Shown here in pieces: positions 18,059 through 26,413 of a DNA stretch of 64,000 bases. The first letter of the stretch is position 1; each line of letters opens with the position of its first letter. The notes below the pieces were generated by a model. The model saw only the letters and a list, made by a program, of their open reading frames with translations, was not told where the DNA came from and made no database searches. Position numbers and translations under genes: made by a program. The stretch comes from UBA11574 sp963752565. GTDB lineage: Bacteria; Desulfobacterota; Desulfobacteria; Desulfobacterales; UBA11574. The stretch covers positions 1 through 64,000 of the forward strand of contig CAVVZC010000017.1 of NCBI GenBank assembly GCA_963752565.1, in the 5' to 3' direction.

Positions 18059-18145
18059 TTGATTTCCTTGACCTTTCGAAAAATTGCTAATTTCTGCATT
18101 GGAAACTTAATTTGTGCCCAATATAGATTTATGGATGGACACTAA

Positions 18146-19606
18146 TTAGTAAATCTCTTTAAACAGCATTTCAGCCATGTCCATATTGAGTTCTTTTAAA
18201 ATTTTATATTCTTCCAGCGCTGCTGCCTTATCGCTGTTGTTGAGATAGATAAGCCCCATATTATAATGGGTCGGAGCAAAATCAGGGTCAACTCGAATTG
18301 CCTGTTTGAAGGCTTCAATTTCTGCTTTGCTGTCTCCCAGCCCGCCATATGCAATACCCAGATTGTAAAGTATTGGCGCCGAATCCGGCTTGATTTTCAA
18401 GGCTTTTTTATAGGATGTCACCGCAGCGTCATAGCGCTCCAGGCTATTGTAGGTCAAGCCCATATAAAAGTACGTCGGGGCATGATCAGGATTGATTCTT
18501 AGAACCTGTTTAAACGCCTTCTCTCCATTTTTGAATTCTTCCAGCTTGCCGTAAACCATTCCAAGATCAAAATAAGATGGGGCATGATCAGGATCAGCTT
18601 CTATGGCCTGATAATAGGCTTCAATGGCTTTTTCATAGCGACCCAGTTTCCGATAGTAACGTGCCAGGTTAAAATAAGAATCGGCATTTTTCGGGTCAAT
18701 ACGAATGACCTGTTTAAACGCATCTAAGGCCTGTTCCGGTTGGTCTAATCCATCATAGCAGCTTCCCAGTCCATACCATGCCACCGTATCATTCGGACTT
18801 TTCTCCGTGGCCTCTTTAAAGTAATTGAGAGCGTCTTTAAATTCTCCTCTGATGGAAAAATTAAATCCTTCTTTGCATAATTTTTCAACCAGTTTTGGCG
18901 TTCTCATCTTGATATCATACGTCCATTTTGAAAGTGTTTTTGACGTCTCACTCTGTTTTAAATCAAGTATCCCTTTGCTGGAAATAGCAAAATTAAGATT
19001 CTGTCCACTGGCCGCCTGGAATGAAACCACGCCAACCACCTTACCTCTCATATTTACCACAGGGCTCCCGCTGGACCCCGGAGAAATTGGCGCTGAAAGC
19101 TGAAAAACCTTTCCCACGACCGGCAGTTCTCGAACGGCAGATACAATGCCTTCGCTAACCGTCTGCTCAAGTCCCAGGGGACTCCCCACCACCACAACAC
19201 GATCGGCAATAGAGGGTTCTGTTTCAGTAACGGGAATCCAGTGAATAGACGATTCCGGTATTTTTACCCACACTTTGATTAAATCTGAGGGTTTATTTTC
19301 AGCCACTACCAGCTCTATGGGATACTCCTTCCCGTCATAAGTTTTTACATCGGCAGCATAAGAACCTTTGAGAACATGGTAATTCGTAATAAGATATCCT
19401 TTTTTATCAATAAAAAAGCCGCTTCCCAGATTTGATATCTCCCGATTAACATCATAAGCGACAATGGTCACGACCGCCGGCTGTATTTTTTTTACCAGTG
19501 GGACAATATGGCCGGATGATAATTCCGCTTTATCATAGCGTCTGGTGCACCCTGCCATAACCAGAAATACAAAAAGCGTAAAAAGCATTATGATTTTAAG
19601 TCGCAT
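18146..19606 (-). CDS. lipoprotein trypsin-like serine protease with TPR repeats
   Basis: The first 20 residues form a lipoprotein signal ending in LVMAGC (C20). Residues ~35-220 are an HtrA-like chymotrypsin fold with the triad H77 (TNYHVLK), D108 (PSDLIK) and S179 (SPGSSGSP). From ~245 to the end come six or seven TPR units (e.g. AWYGLGSCYDGLDQPEQAL). No PDZ domain is present; the TPRs probably recruit substrate or partner. It acts in the periplasm attached to a membrane. The Asp is followed by Leu-Ile rather than the usual Leu-Ala. It is monocistronic with a 470-bp leader region full of repeats. Confidence 0.87.
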   Translation of the reverse strand: MRLKIIMLFTLFVFLVMAGCTRRYDKAELSSGHIVPLVKKIQPAVVTIVAYDVNREISNLGSGFFIDKKGYLITNYHVLKGSYAADVKTYDGKEYPIELVVAENKPSDLIKVWVKIPESSIHWIPVTETEPSIADRVVVVGSPLGLEQTVSEGIVSAVRELPVVGKVFQLSAPISPGSSGSPVVNMRGKVVGVVSFQAASGQNLNFAISSKGILDLKQSETSKTLSKWTYDIKMRTPKLVEKLCKEGFNFSIRGEFKDALNYFKEATEKSPNDTVAWYGLGSCYDGLDQPEQALDAFKQVIRIDPKNADSYFNLARYYRKLGRYEKAIEAYYQAIEADPDHAPSYFDLGMVYGKLEEFKNGEKAFKQVLRINPDHAPTYFYMGLTYNSLERYDAAVTSYKKALKIKPDSAPILYNLGIAYGGLGDSKAEIEAFKQAIRVDPDFAPTHYNMGLIYLNNSDKAAALEEYKILKELNMDMAEMLFKEIY

Positions 19607-19740
19607 TGCCGTATTCCTAAAAGAAGAAAAATTTATGATTCCACATTAATTGTCGAACAAAACACTGAAACTTTACAAATAAAATAAGTACAAAATATCA
19701 TTCTGCAACAACAGTTGCCTATATCAGCCGAAATAAGGCT

Positions 19741-20006
19741 AAAACCTCAATTGAACGAAAGTCGAGGATGCCCCAGATTCACGGCATCAAGGGTGAAGCC
19801 GTAGTCGTTTACTGCGAGCCCTTGATAACAAAGGAGATGGGGTATCATCGGCTTTCCTGAAAGGTAAACAAAATGGGGTTTTATTGAAAATTTATATCTT
19901 ATATGTATAAGGGTTATGAAAATTCAACTGAATCTATTAAAATACTAAGTAAATCAAATAAGTAATATATTCTCCCCATTTTGTTTACGATCAATTGAGG
20001 TAAAAC
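19741..20006. repeat. nested inverted-repeat element (MITE-like)
   Basis: AAAACCTCAATTGAACG at the left end is mirrored by CGATCAATTGAGGTAAAAC at the right, and inside lies a second, perfect 15-bp pair GTAAACAAAATGGGG (19864-19878) / CCCCATTTTGTTTAC (19974-19988). ATCAAGGG/CCCTTGAT also pair within the left half. The right end recurs as ATTTTGTTTACGCTCAATTG at ~62356. A short open stretch within (KGEAVVVYCEPLITKEMGY) has no start and may be a relic. Confidence 0.5.
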
Positions 20007-20117
20007 ACTTTGTTTTTGTTACAGGCTTTTTCTTGTTGACAGAATGTGCAGGCGTGTCAATACTATAACTAAAGCTAAGATTTGAAACAATTAAAAGTGT
20101 TGAATAAGGAGGTCAAG

Positions 20118-20726
20118 ATGCTTCGAATGTCTAAAATATTCCGTATGTGTTTTATAGCTTTATTTATAAGTTCGTCATTTTTTATTTCCGGTGCAGCTTT
20201 TGCCGATGAAATTACTGACTCCATTGAAGAAGCGATCGAATATTATAAGGAGGGCGATTATGTTGAAGCTACCAGCAGCCTCGACTATGCTTCCCAACTC
20301 ATACGCCAAAAGCGAGGGGAAAACTTGAAAGCTTTCTTGCCTGAACCATTAGCCGGATGGTCGGCAGAGGATGTAAACTCCAAGGCTTCCGGTGGAGGAT
20401 ATCTTGGTGGTATGATTTCAGCCAAGAGAAAGTATAAAAAAGATAAAAGTTCCGTTACAATAGAAATGATTACGGATTCTCCTGCCCTTCAATCTATGGT
20501 TATGATGTTTTCAAACCCTGCCTACGCTGCAGCTGATGGAGGAAAACTCACAAAAATAAAGAGACAAAAGGCCATCATAAAGTACCATCCATCGAAAAAA
20601 AATGGGGAGATAAATATCGTTGTAGCGAAGCAATACCTCGTTTCTATTAAAGGACGGAATGTCAGCCAAAATGATTTAGTCGATTATGCTTCAGCCATCG
20701 ATTACAAGAAGCTCAAAAAGTTTTAA
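20118..20726 (+). CDS. exported protein of unknown function with TPR-like N-terminus
   Basis: The ATG at 20118 directly follows AAGGAGG. A signal peptide (basic start, hydrophobic core, cut near GAAFA-DE, residue ~29) is followed by one TPR-like helix pair (IEEAIEYYKEGDYVEATSSL) and a beta-rich domain with FLPEPLAGWSAEDV and QSMVMMFSNP. I have seen similar unnamed proteins in sulfate reducers but know no function. Acts in the periplasm. It is 23 bp upstream of tesB and probably cotranscribed. Confidence 0.7.
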   Translation: MLRMSKIFRMCFIALFISSSFFISGAAFADEITDSIEEAIEYYKEGDYVEATSSLDYASQLIRQKRGENLKAFLPEPLAGWSAEDVNSKASGGGYLGGMISAKRKYKKDKSSVTIEMITDSPALQSMVMMFSNPAYAAADGGKLTKIKRQKAIIKYHPSKKNGEINIVVAKQYLVSIKGRNVSQNDLVDYASAIDYKKLKKF

Positions 20727-20749
20727 CTTAGATAAAACAAAGGAGAATA

Positions 20750-21637
20750 ATGAACGTTTGTAACGAGGACAATGTTTTAGAGGAATTACTACGGCTTCTA
20801 AAACTAGAAAAAATAGAGGAGACTATTTTTCGGGGGCAAAGTCAGGATTTGGGTTTTGGCAGTGTGTTTGGTGGACAAGTGTTGGGGCAAGCCTTATCGG
20901 CCGCATATCAGACCATACAATCGGACCGTAAAGCCCACAGCCTTCATGCATATTTCCTAAGAATGGGCGATGCAAACAAGCCCATCATTTATGACGTTGA
21001 CTGTATTCGTGATGGAAAAAGTTTTACCACTCGACGTGTCGTTGCAATCCAAAAGGGCCATGCGATTTTTAACATGTCTGCTTCTTTTCAAGTTGATGAG
21101 CCAGGATTTGATCACCAAGACAAGGCTCCGGAGATAACCGGCCCGGAAGGAATTGAATCCGAGCTTGAACTTGCAATGGCAGTTGCTGACAAAATACCCA
21201 AATCGATTCGAGAAAAAATATTGTGCAAAAAACCCATTGAGTTTAGACCGGTAAATCCCATCGACCCTTTTTCTCCGGAAAAAAGGGAGCCGCTCGGTTA
21301 CACGTGGTTTAAGGCCATCGATAAAATGCCGGATGATTTTAGGGTGCACCAATACATGCTGGCCTATGCATCTGATTTCGGTCTCGTGGCCGCATCGCTT
21401 TATCCCCATGGGCATAGTTACTGGGAGCGTGATATGCAAGTCGCCAGCCTGGATCACGCGTTGTGGTTCCATCGGGAATTTCGAATGGATGAATGGCTTT
21501 TGTACGTCATGACAAGTCCAAATGCCTACAAGGCCAAAGGATTAAACAACGGGAAAATCTACACCAAGGAAGGGAAACTCGTTGCTTCTGTGAGTCAGGA
21601 AGGGCTTATTCGAAACCGTGCCATGAAAAAAGATTAG
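20750..21637 (+). CDS. tesB: acyl-CoA thioesterase II
   Basis: A double-hotdog thioesterase of 295 residues releasing fatty acids from acyl-CoA. Family marks: GQSQDLGFGSVFGGQVLGQAL, HSLHAYFLRMGD, the HQYMLAYASDFGLVAASL region holding the catalytic Asp, and the C-terminal SLDHALWFHREFRMDEW. AAAGGAG lies ahead of the ATG. The MBL-fold gene follows after 24 bp. Confidence 0.92.
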   Translation: MNVCNEDNVLEELLRLLKLEKIEETIFRGQSQDLGFGSVFGGQVLGQALSAAYQTIQSDRKAHSLHAYFLRMGDANKPIIYDVDCIRDGKSFTTRRVVAIQKGHAIFNMSASFQVDEPGFDHQDKAPEITGPEGIESELELAMAVADKIPKSIREKILCKKPIEFRPVNPIDPFSPEKREPLGYTWFKAIDKMPDDFRVHQYMLAYASDFGLVAASLYPHGHSYWERDMQVASLDHALWFHREFRMDEWLLYVMTSPNAYKAKGLNNGKIYTKEGKLVASVSQEGLIRNRAMKKD

Positions 21638-21661
21638 TGTGTAATTTCCGGTGCAACAATT

Positions 21662-22306
21662 ATGAACAATAACCATAAGAAAACCGGTTTGAAGATTCGT
21701 AGAAAACAAGTTGGCCCATGGGGGCTGAATGCATATGTACTGGTTTGTTCGGAAACCCGAAAAAGTGTGCTTGTCGATCCTGGAGCCGAGCCGGATGCTT
21801 TGGATAAACTGCTGACAAAAACTGAGCCGGTGGCAATAATACTGACCCACACCCATTCCGATCACATCGGGGCTTTGGATGAAATGCGAAAACGACTCGA
21901 GGTTCCGCTAATGGCGCATTCCGGACCTCATGCCGACATTATGAACCTGGATGCGGACCGTTGGTTGGCACATGGCGCCCGGGTTAAAGTGGGCAACCAT
22001 CAAATAAACGTATACCATACACCCGGCCATACTCCCGATCAAATATGCCTGATGAGTGAGAATCACCATTTCGCTGTTGTGGGGGATACGATTTTCGACG
22101 GCGGCCCGGGCAGAACCTGGTCCATCAAGGAATTTCAGGTGACCCTGAAAACATTACGAAACATCGTGTTATCCTGGTCGGATGAGACCGTCTGCTATCC
22201 AGGTCACGGTCCTTCATTTTGCCTGGGGGATAAGCGCAAAGCGATAGAAGCATTTTTGAATAAGGACCATGGATCTTTTTTTGGGGATGCAACGTGGGAT
22301 ATGTAG
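21662..22306 (+). CDS. MBL-fold hydrolase (glyoxalase II-like)
   Basis: A 214-residue metallo-beta-lactamase fold enzyme with the dinuclear metal motif THTHSDHIG, a distal HTPGHTPDQIC histidine, VVGDTIFDGGPGR aspartate and CYPGHGP histidine. This set fits hydroxyacylglutathione hydrolase-like thioesterases. The real substrate is unknown; the place behind tesB suggests thioester turnover. The ribosome site is weak, in line with coupling to the upstream gene. Confidence 0.85.
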   Translation: MNNNHKKTGLKIRRKQVGPWGLNAYVLVCSETRKSVLVDPGAEPDALDKLLTKTEPVAIILTHTHSDHIGALDEMRKRLEVPLMAHSGPHADIMNLDADRWLAHGARVKVGNHQINVYHTPGHTPDQICLMSENHHFAVVGDTIFDGGPGRTWSIKEFQVTLKTLRNIVLSWSDETVCYPGHGPSFCLGDKRKAIEAFLNKDHGSFFGDATWDM

Positions 22307-22347
22307 CCATTATTGGAAAAGGAAATCGGCACCGTCTTTTTCATTCC

Positions 22348-22572
22348 TCAGCGGTTGTAGCACTTTCGCTCCACATAGGTGGAAATTCTTTCGTCAAAGA
22401 CAGCTTCGCTTTCGTGGATTATTTTTCCACCCTCCCAGGTTCCGCACGCCACAACAACGGTATCTCCCAGGTTGAACTTCATACCACATGCCGGGCAGCC
22501 TTCTGCATTATAGGTGTTGAGTTTTTCCAGATCCATGATAAATTTTCTCTTTTGTGGATTTTCCGATGTCAT
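22348..22572 (-). CDS. small zinc-ribbon-like protein
   Basis: 74 residues with GCPACGMKFNLGDTVVVACG, two Cys in a CxxC knuckle and a third partner nearby, then WEGGKIIHESEAVFDE. GGGAGG stands 8 nt ahead of the ATG. It converges with the MBL gene. I do not recognise a named family; a single zinc knuckle with a short beta sheet is likely. Confidence 0.6.
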   Translation of the reverse strand: MTSENPQKRKFIMDLEKLNTYNAEGCPACGMKFNLGDTVVVACGTWEGGKIIHESEAVFDERISTYVERKCYNR

Positions 22573-22710
22573 TTAGACCTCCCAACCCGAATGTTTCAGT
22601 TTTTTAATTTTTAGTGCCAAACTCGAGTCAATACCTGTAAAATAATCACCATTGATTCGATGGCAAGCCGTAAATAGGAACGATACGGCAAAAAGAATTA
22701 TGGGGAAATT

Positions 22711-22944
22711 ATGCTGGTCTTAAAGTGTGCTGCATGTAAAAAGAAACTCTGGAGATATGATAAAATTGGTCCCGGTGAAGTTTTAAGATGTCACAAACAC
22801 CGAATCATAAAAATGTATGCATCCATAAAGGAAGATAACAAAATAAAATGCCCCTGTGGAAAGGATATCGGTATCGATAAAGGAACCCACATTAAAATGA
22901 TTTCAAAGGCGTTCACATATTCGGGAACAAAACGAAACAAATAG
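22711..22944 (+). CDS. small double-CxxC zinc-binding protein
   Basis: A basic 77-residue protein with LKCAACKKKLW at the start and IKCPCGKDIG in the middle; a third Cys lies in LRCHKH. The layout suggests one zinc ribbon made from the two knuckles. GGGGAAA precedes the ATG. The function is unknown, and it stands alone before a 1.1-kb non-coding gap. Confidence 0.6.
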   Translation: MLVLKCAACKKKLWRYDKIGPGEVLRCHKHRIIKMYASIKEDNKIKCPCGKDIGIDKGTHIKMISKAFTYSGTKRNK

Positions 22945-23161
22945 CAAGCAGACAAAAATATAAAGAACATGATGCAGAAACAAGAACCATTTTTTCCAGC
23001 CTTAAATGACTGTTTAAGATCTGTTATCGGGTTCTGAGATGCCGGATTTAAAAACCAAGAAAGAATATTTCGCAAACCGGAAAAATCGGGGACGAATATT
23101 CGATTTACCTGTTTTAAAAAAGCGATTGCTTATCACATCAGGTGTTGGTGGACGGAGATTT

Positions 23162-23259
23162 TACAATTGTCAATAATAGGATTTACTTGACCTGACACCA
23201 GAAAAATATAATATCTGTATATCAATTGTTGCTGTGAATGGTGTCGATACTGGTAAGAA
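23162..23259 (-). repeat. dispersed ~100 bp repeat, copy B (inverted)
   Basis: Its reverse complement follows copy A at 6751-6849 almost base for base: CAACAATTGATATACAGATA, TGTCAGGTCAA, TAAATCCTATT, TTGACAATTGT. It lies in the non-coding gap ahead of the cyclase gene. Confidence 0.6.
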
Positions 23260-23604
23260 ATGTTGTGATCTCGGATATAAATTTTCAATATACTTAAACG
23301 CATATTTGAGTACGGAATCGTGAATCAAGCCTCTCTCCCTTCCATCAATTCATTCCAGCCGTAAACACCACATTGTAGCATAACCATTTAAAATTAATAT
23401 AATTTTATTGACAAGGTTATAATTCCAATGTACAAATTTTAAATATATTTTCTTTTGAAATCAGACCTCTATCTAATTCGATTTCCATTTTTGCAACTCT
23501 TTGCCCTGCTGACCTCATTCTTGAGATCTTTTCCTACGCTTAATTATTACTGTTCTTTTCATTAATCCTTTCAAGCGATCTACATTTAGTTGGAGGATAT
23601 TATC

Positions 23605-23655
23605 ATGAAGGAACTTCTCAAAAAATGCCTGCCTCGCTCCAAACAGAACTTGTAA
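23605..23655 (+). CDS. possible 16-residue mini-ORF
   Basis: TTGGAGG is followed after 8 nt by an ATG and 16 codons (MKELLKKCLPRSKQNL). A perfect 11-bp inverted repeat (GCTCCAAACAG / CTGTTTGGAGC, 23636-23670) overlaps its end. It could be a leader peptide or a chance reading frame; no gene begins within 380 bp downstream. Confidence 0.2.
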   Translation: MKELLKKCLPRSKQNL

Positions 23656-24054
23656 TAGGCTGTTTGGAGCAAAATCATCTTGATAAATCCAAATCATTTG
23701 AAATGTAGAGACAAAATTTCAGGATAAGTTTTCGTTTTTCGGTAAATTCGTAGTTATATTTATTGATTGTCATTGATGTAAACCTAAATTTTTCTGATGC
23801 ATTCATTTGCAGGGGGGGTAACACAAAAGACTTTTGTTTGATTTATTTGCCTCAATAAAAAGAGATTTGATCAGCTCAATTTTATAAACTAACACATCGA
23901 ATTATAATTATCCTTGAAGAATGCTTTGTGTATGTTTCGAATGAATTATGTTCTGTAAAAGGTAGGATAAAAACGTTCAAAAGATGTTTAGCTTCCGCTT
24001 GTCCGGGTTATGAGATAATATAGCTAACTTTTCACCAATCAAAAGATATGAGTA

Positions 24055-26313
24055 ATGTCACGATTACGTAAAGCAATACTTGCTAGCATGCTTATTGGTG
24101 TGTTGGGAGTGATAGCGAGTCTCGTTACCATCGGGATTGGTCTGGAGGAAAATATCGGTCTAGATTTATTGTTCAGACTGAGGGGATTAAGAACCCCGCC
24201 TTCAGATGTTATTATAGTGTCTTTGGACAAAGTCTCTGTTGATACCCTCCAACTCCACACAAATCCTGAGAAATGGCCTCGGTCTCTTCACGCAAATCTC
24301 ACAGAAAATTTGGTGCAAAAAGGTGCTTCGATTGTTGTCTTTGACATGATGTTCCATGAGCCAGGCTCTTTAGAACAAGACAATTTATTCGCCAAAGCAA
24401 TTCGTAAAGCCGGTAATGTTGTTCTTTGCCAGTGTATTCAAAATGAAACGGTCCCCTTAACCGATAAAGACGGGAGGAATAAGGGTGAATTAATTATTGA
24501 GAGATTAATTCAACCGATCCCTTCACTTGAACGATCTGCGCTTGCTTTGGCACCATTTCCGCTTCCCAAAGTTCCTGTCAAGGTAAGCCAATACTGGACG
24601 TTTAAGACAGGGGCAGGAGATACGCCTACGTTGCCGGTCGCGGTATTTCAGATTTTCGTTTTTGAGGTATATGATGAATTCATCCAATTGCTGGAAAAAG
24701 TCAGTCCATCTCAAACTGAGAAATTACTTCGTGATAAAAATGCAATTATTGAAAATAGATGGATTGAAGAGACAATGCTGATGTTGAGAAATATCTTTAA
24801 AGAAAATCCATTGCTTGGAAAGAAAATGATACAGGAGATTCAGGATTCCAGAATATTGTCATCTGATGTAAAGAAGAAGCGAATCCTTAGATCACTGGTA
24901 GACATATATCAAGGACCTAAGAGTCGTTACCTGAATTTTTATGGACCTCCAGGTACCATTGAGAAGATTTCCTACTATCAATTGCTTAAACTTGATCAAG
25001 GTTCGACTTCAAAACAAATGAAAATTGATTTAAGGGGTAAAGCCGTATTTGTCGGGCTTTCAGAAAACATACGTCTTGCACAAAAAGACGGCTTTTATAC
25101 TGTTTTTTCACAACCAAACGGTTTAGATATCAGTGGCGTTGAAATTGCGGCAAGTGCTTTCGCAAATCTGTTGGAGGACAACCCCATTCAGCCGCTTGTT
25201 TTCCCTGTACATCATTTGACAATTTTTTTCTGGGGAATTTTGTTGAGCCTTCTATGTTTTTTTCTACCGCCTATCTTTGCCGCTATCGGTGTGATCAGTC
25301 TGAGTATTCTTTACCTGACCACAGCCGTGGCTCAATTTAAAAATACCGGCAGTTGGTATCCGGTTGTTGTGCCGCTATTTTTTCAGGCACCTATTGCATA
25401 CTTTGGTACTATGCTCTGGAAATTTTTCGAAACGAATAAGGAGCGGCAGAACATCAGAACTGCCATTGAATACTACCTGCCTGAAAGAGAAGTGAGTCGG
25501 TTATCCAAGAATATCGGAGATATCAAAAAAAATATCCAAACAGTCTATGGAATCTGTTTGTTCACGGATGCTGAAGAATATACTTCAAAAACAGAAAATT
25601 TAGAGCCCAAAGAACTCGCAAGACTCATGAATAAATACTTCGGAGCTGTTTTTGACCCGGTACGTCGATATGGTGGATTCGTCTCAGACATCAAGGGAGA
25701 TTCTGTATTGTCGGTATGGGCAACTGCAAAACCTGATATTACCGAAAGAAGAAAGGCGTGCCTTGCAGCTTTGGATATTTTATATTCAGTGGAACTGTTC
25801 AAGCATTCTTCAGACACCCTATATCTTCCCACCCGCATTGGTTTACATTCCGGTTTCATATCTCTTGGAAGTATCGGCGCTATGAATCGTTACGAGTATC
25901 GCCCTCTCGGTGACATCGTCAATACATCGGCAAGAATAGAGAATCTGAATAAATATCTTGGAACACGAATATTGGTATCCGAAGAAGTACTTCATCGAAT
26001 TGATGGTTTAATGTCACGAAAGCTCGGGAAATTTCTTTTTGCTGGAAAATCAAAGGCGGTCACTGTTTATGAATTAATATCTCGATTAGAAGAATCCAAT
26101 GCGCGTCAGAAAAATCTTTGTAAGATTTTCACTGAAGGATTGGACGCTTATGATAAACAATCCTGGGAAGAAGCAATTAAAACGTTTTATGAGGTTACAA
26201 AAACCTATAAAGAAGACGGGCCCTCGACGTTTTATTTGAACTTGTGTGAGAAGTACAGAAATAATCCGCCCGGTGAAAAGTGGGATGGCGTGGTTGTTCT
26301 CAGAAGCAAATGA
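24055..26313 (+). CDS. CHASE2-domain class III adenylate/guanylate cyclase
   Basis: A 752-residue membrane sensor. An N-terminal TM helix (~8-28) is followed by an extracytoplasmic CHASE2 domain (DLLFRLRGLRTPPSDVIIV ... KGASIVVFDMMFHEPG ... DLRGKAVFVGLSE), then three TM helices at ~385-465. The cytoplasmic cyclase domain at ~500-680 has metal Asp residues in LFTDAEEYTS and DIKGDSVLSVW, and the transition-state Asn/Arg in GDIVNTSARIE. A short TPR-like helical tail follows. It would make cAMP or cGMP in response to a periplasmic signal. The next gene, a FecR-TPR-barrel, starts 100 bp on and may supply that signal. Confidence 0.88.
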   Translation: MSRLRKAILASMLIGVLGVIASLVTIGIGLEENIGLDLLFRLRGLRTPPSDVIIVSLDKVSVDTLQLHTNPEKWPRSLHANLTENLVQKGASIVVFDMMFHEPGSLEQDNLFAKAIRKAGNVVLCQCIQNETVPLTDKDGRNKGELIIERLIQPIPSLERSALALAPFPLPKVPVKVSQYWTFKTGAGDTPTLPVAVFQIFVFEVYDEFIQLLEKVSPSQTEKLLRDKNAIIENRWIEETMLMLRNIFKENPLLGKKMIQEIQDSRILSSDVKKKRILRSLVDIYQGPKSRYLNFYGPPGTIEKISYYQLLKLDQGSTSKQMKIDLRGKAVFVGLSENIRLAQKDGFYTVFSQPNGLDISGVEIAASAFANLLEDNPIQPLVFPVHHLTIFFWGILLSLLCFFLPPIFAAIGVISLSILYLTTAVAQFKNTGSWYPVVVPLFFQAPIAYFGTMLWKFFETNKERQNIRTAIEYYLPEREVSRLSKNIGDIKKNIQTVYGICLFTDAEEYTSKTENLEPKELARLMNKYFGAVFDPVRRYGGFVSDIKGDSVLSVWATAKPDITERRKACLAALDILYSVELFKHSSDTLYLPTRIGLHSGFISLGSIGAMNRYEYRPLGDIVNTSARIENLNKYLGTRILVSEEVLHRIDGLMSRKLGKFLFAGKSKAVTVYELISRLEESNARQKNLCKIFTEGLDAYDKQSWEEAIKTFYEVTKTYKEDGPSTFYLNLCEKYRNNPPGEKWDGVVVLRSK

Positions 26314-26413
26314 GTGTTGGTTTTATCATCTGAACCATCATTGACATACGATTCTTAATGATCTGAAAAGGTTTTGACATCCAATTCCTCAACAAGAAAA
26401 GGAGAGGGGCGCC

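Larger units (their letters stand above)
22945..24054. other. 1.1-kb intergenic region
   Basis: AT-rich and without a convincing long gene on either strand. It holds the inverted copy of the ~100-bp dispersed repeat and a mini-ORF overlapping an 11-bp palindrome, both listed separately. The last ~350 bp form the leader of the cyclase gene; I see no clear promoter. Confidence 0.6.
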
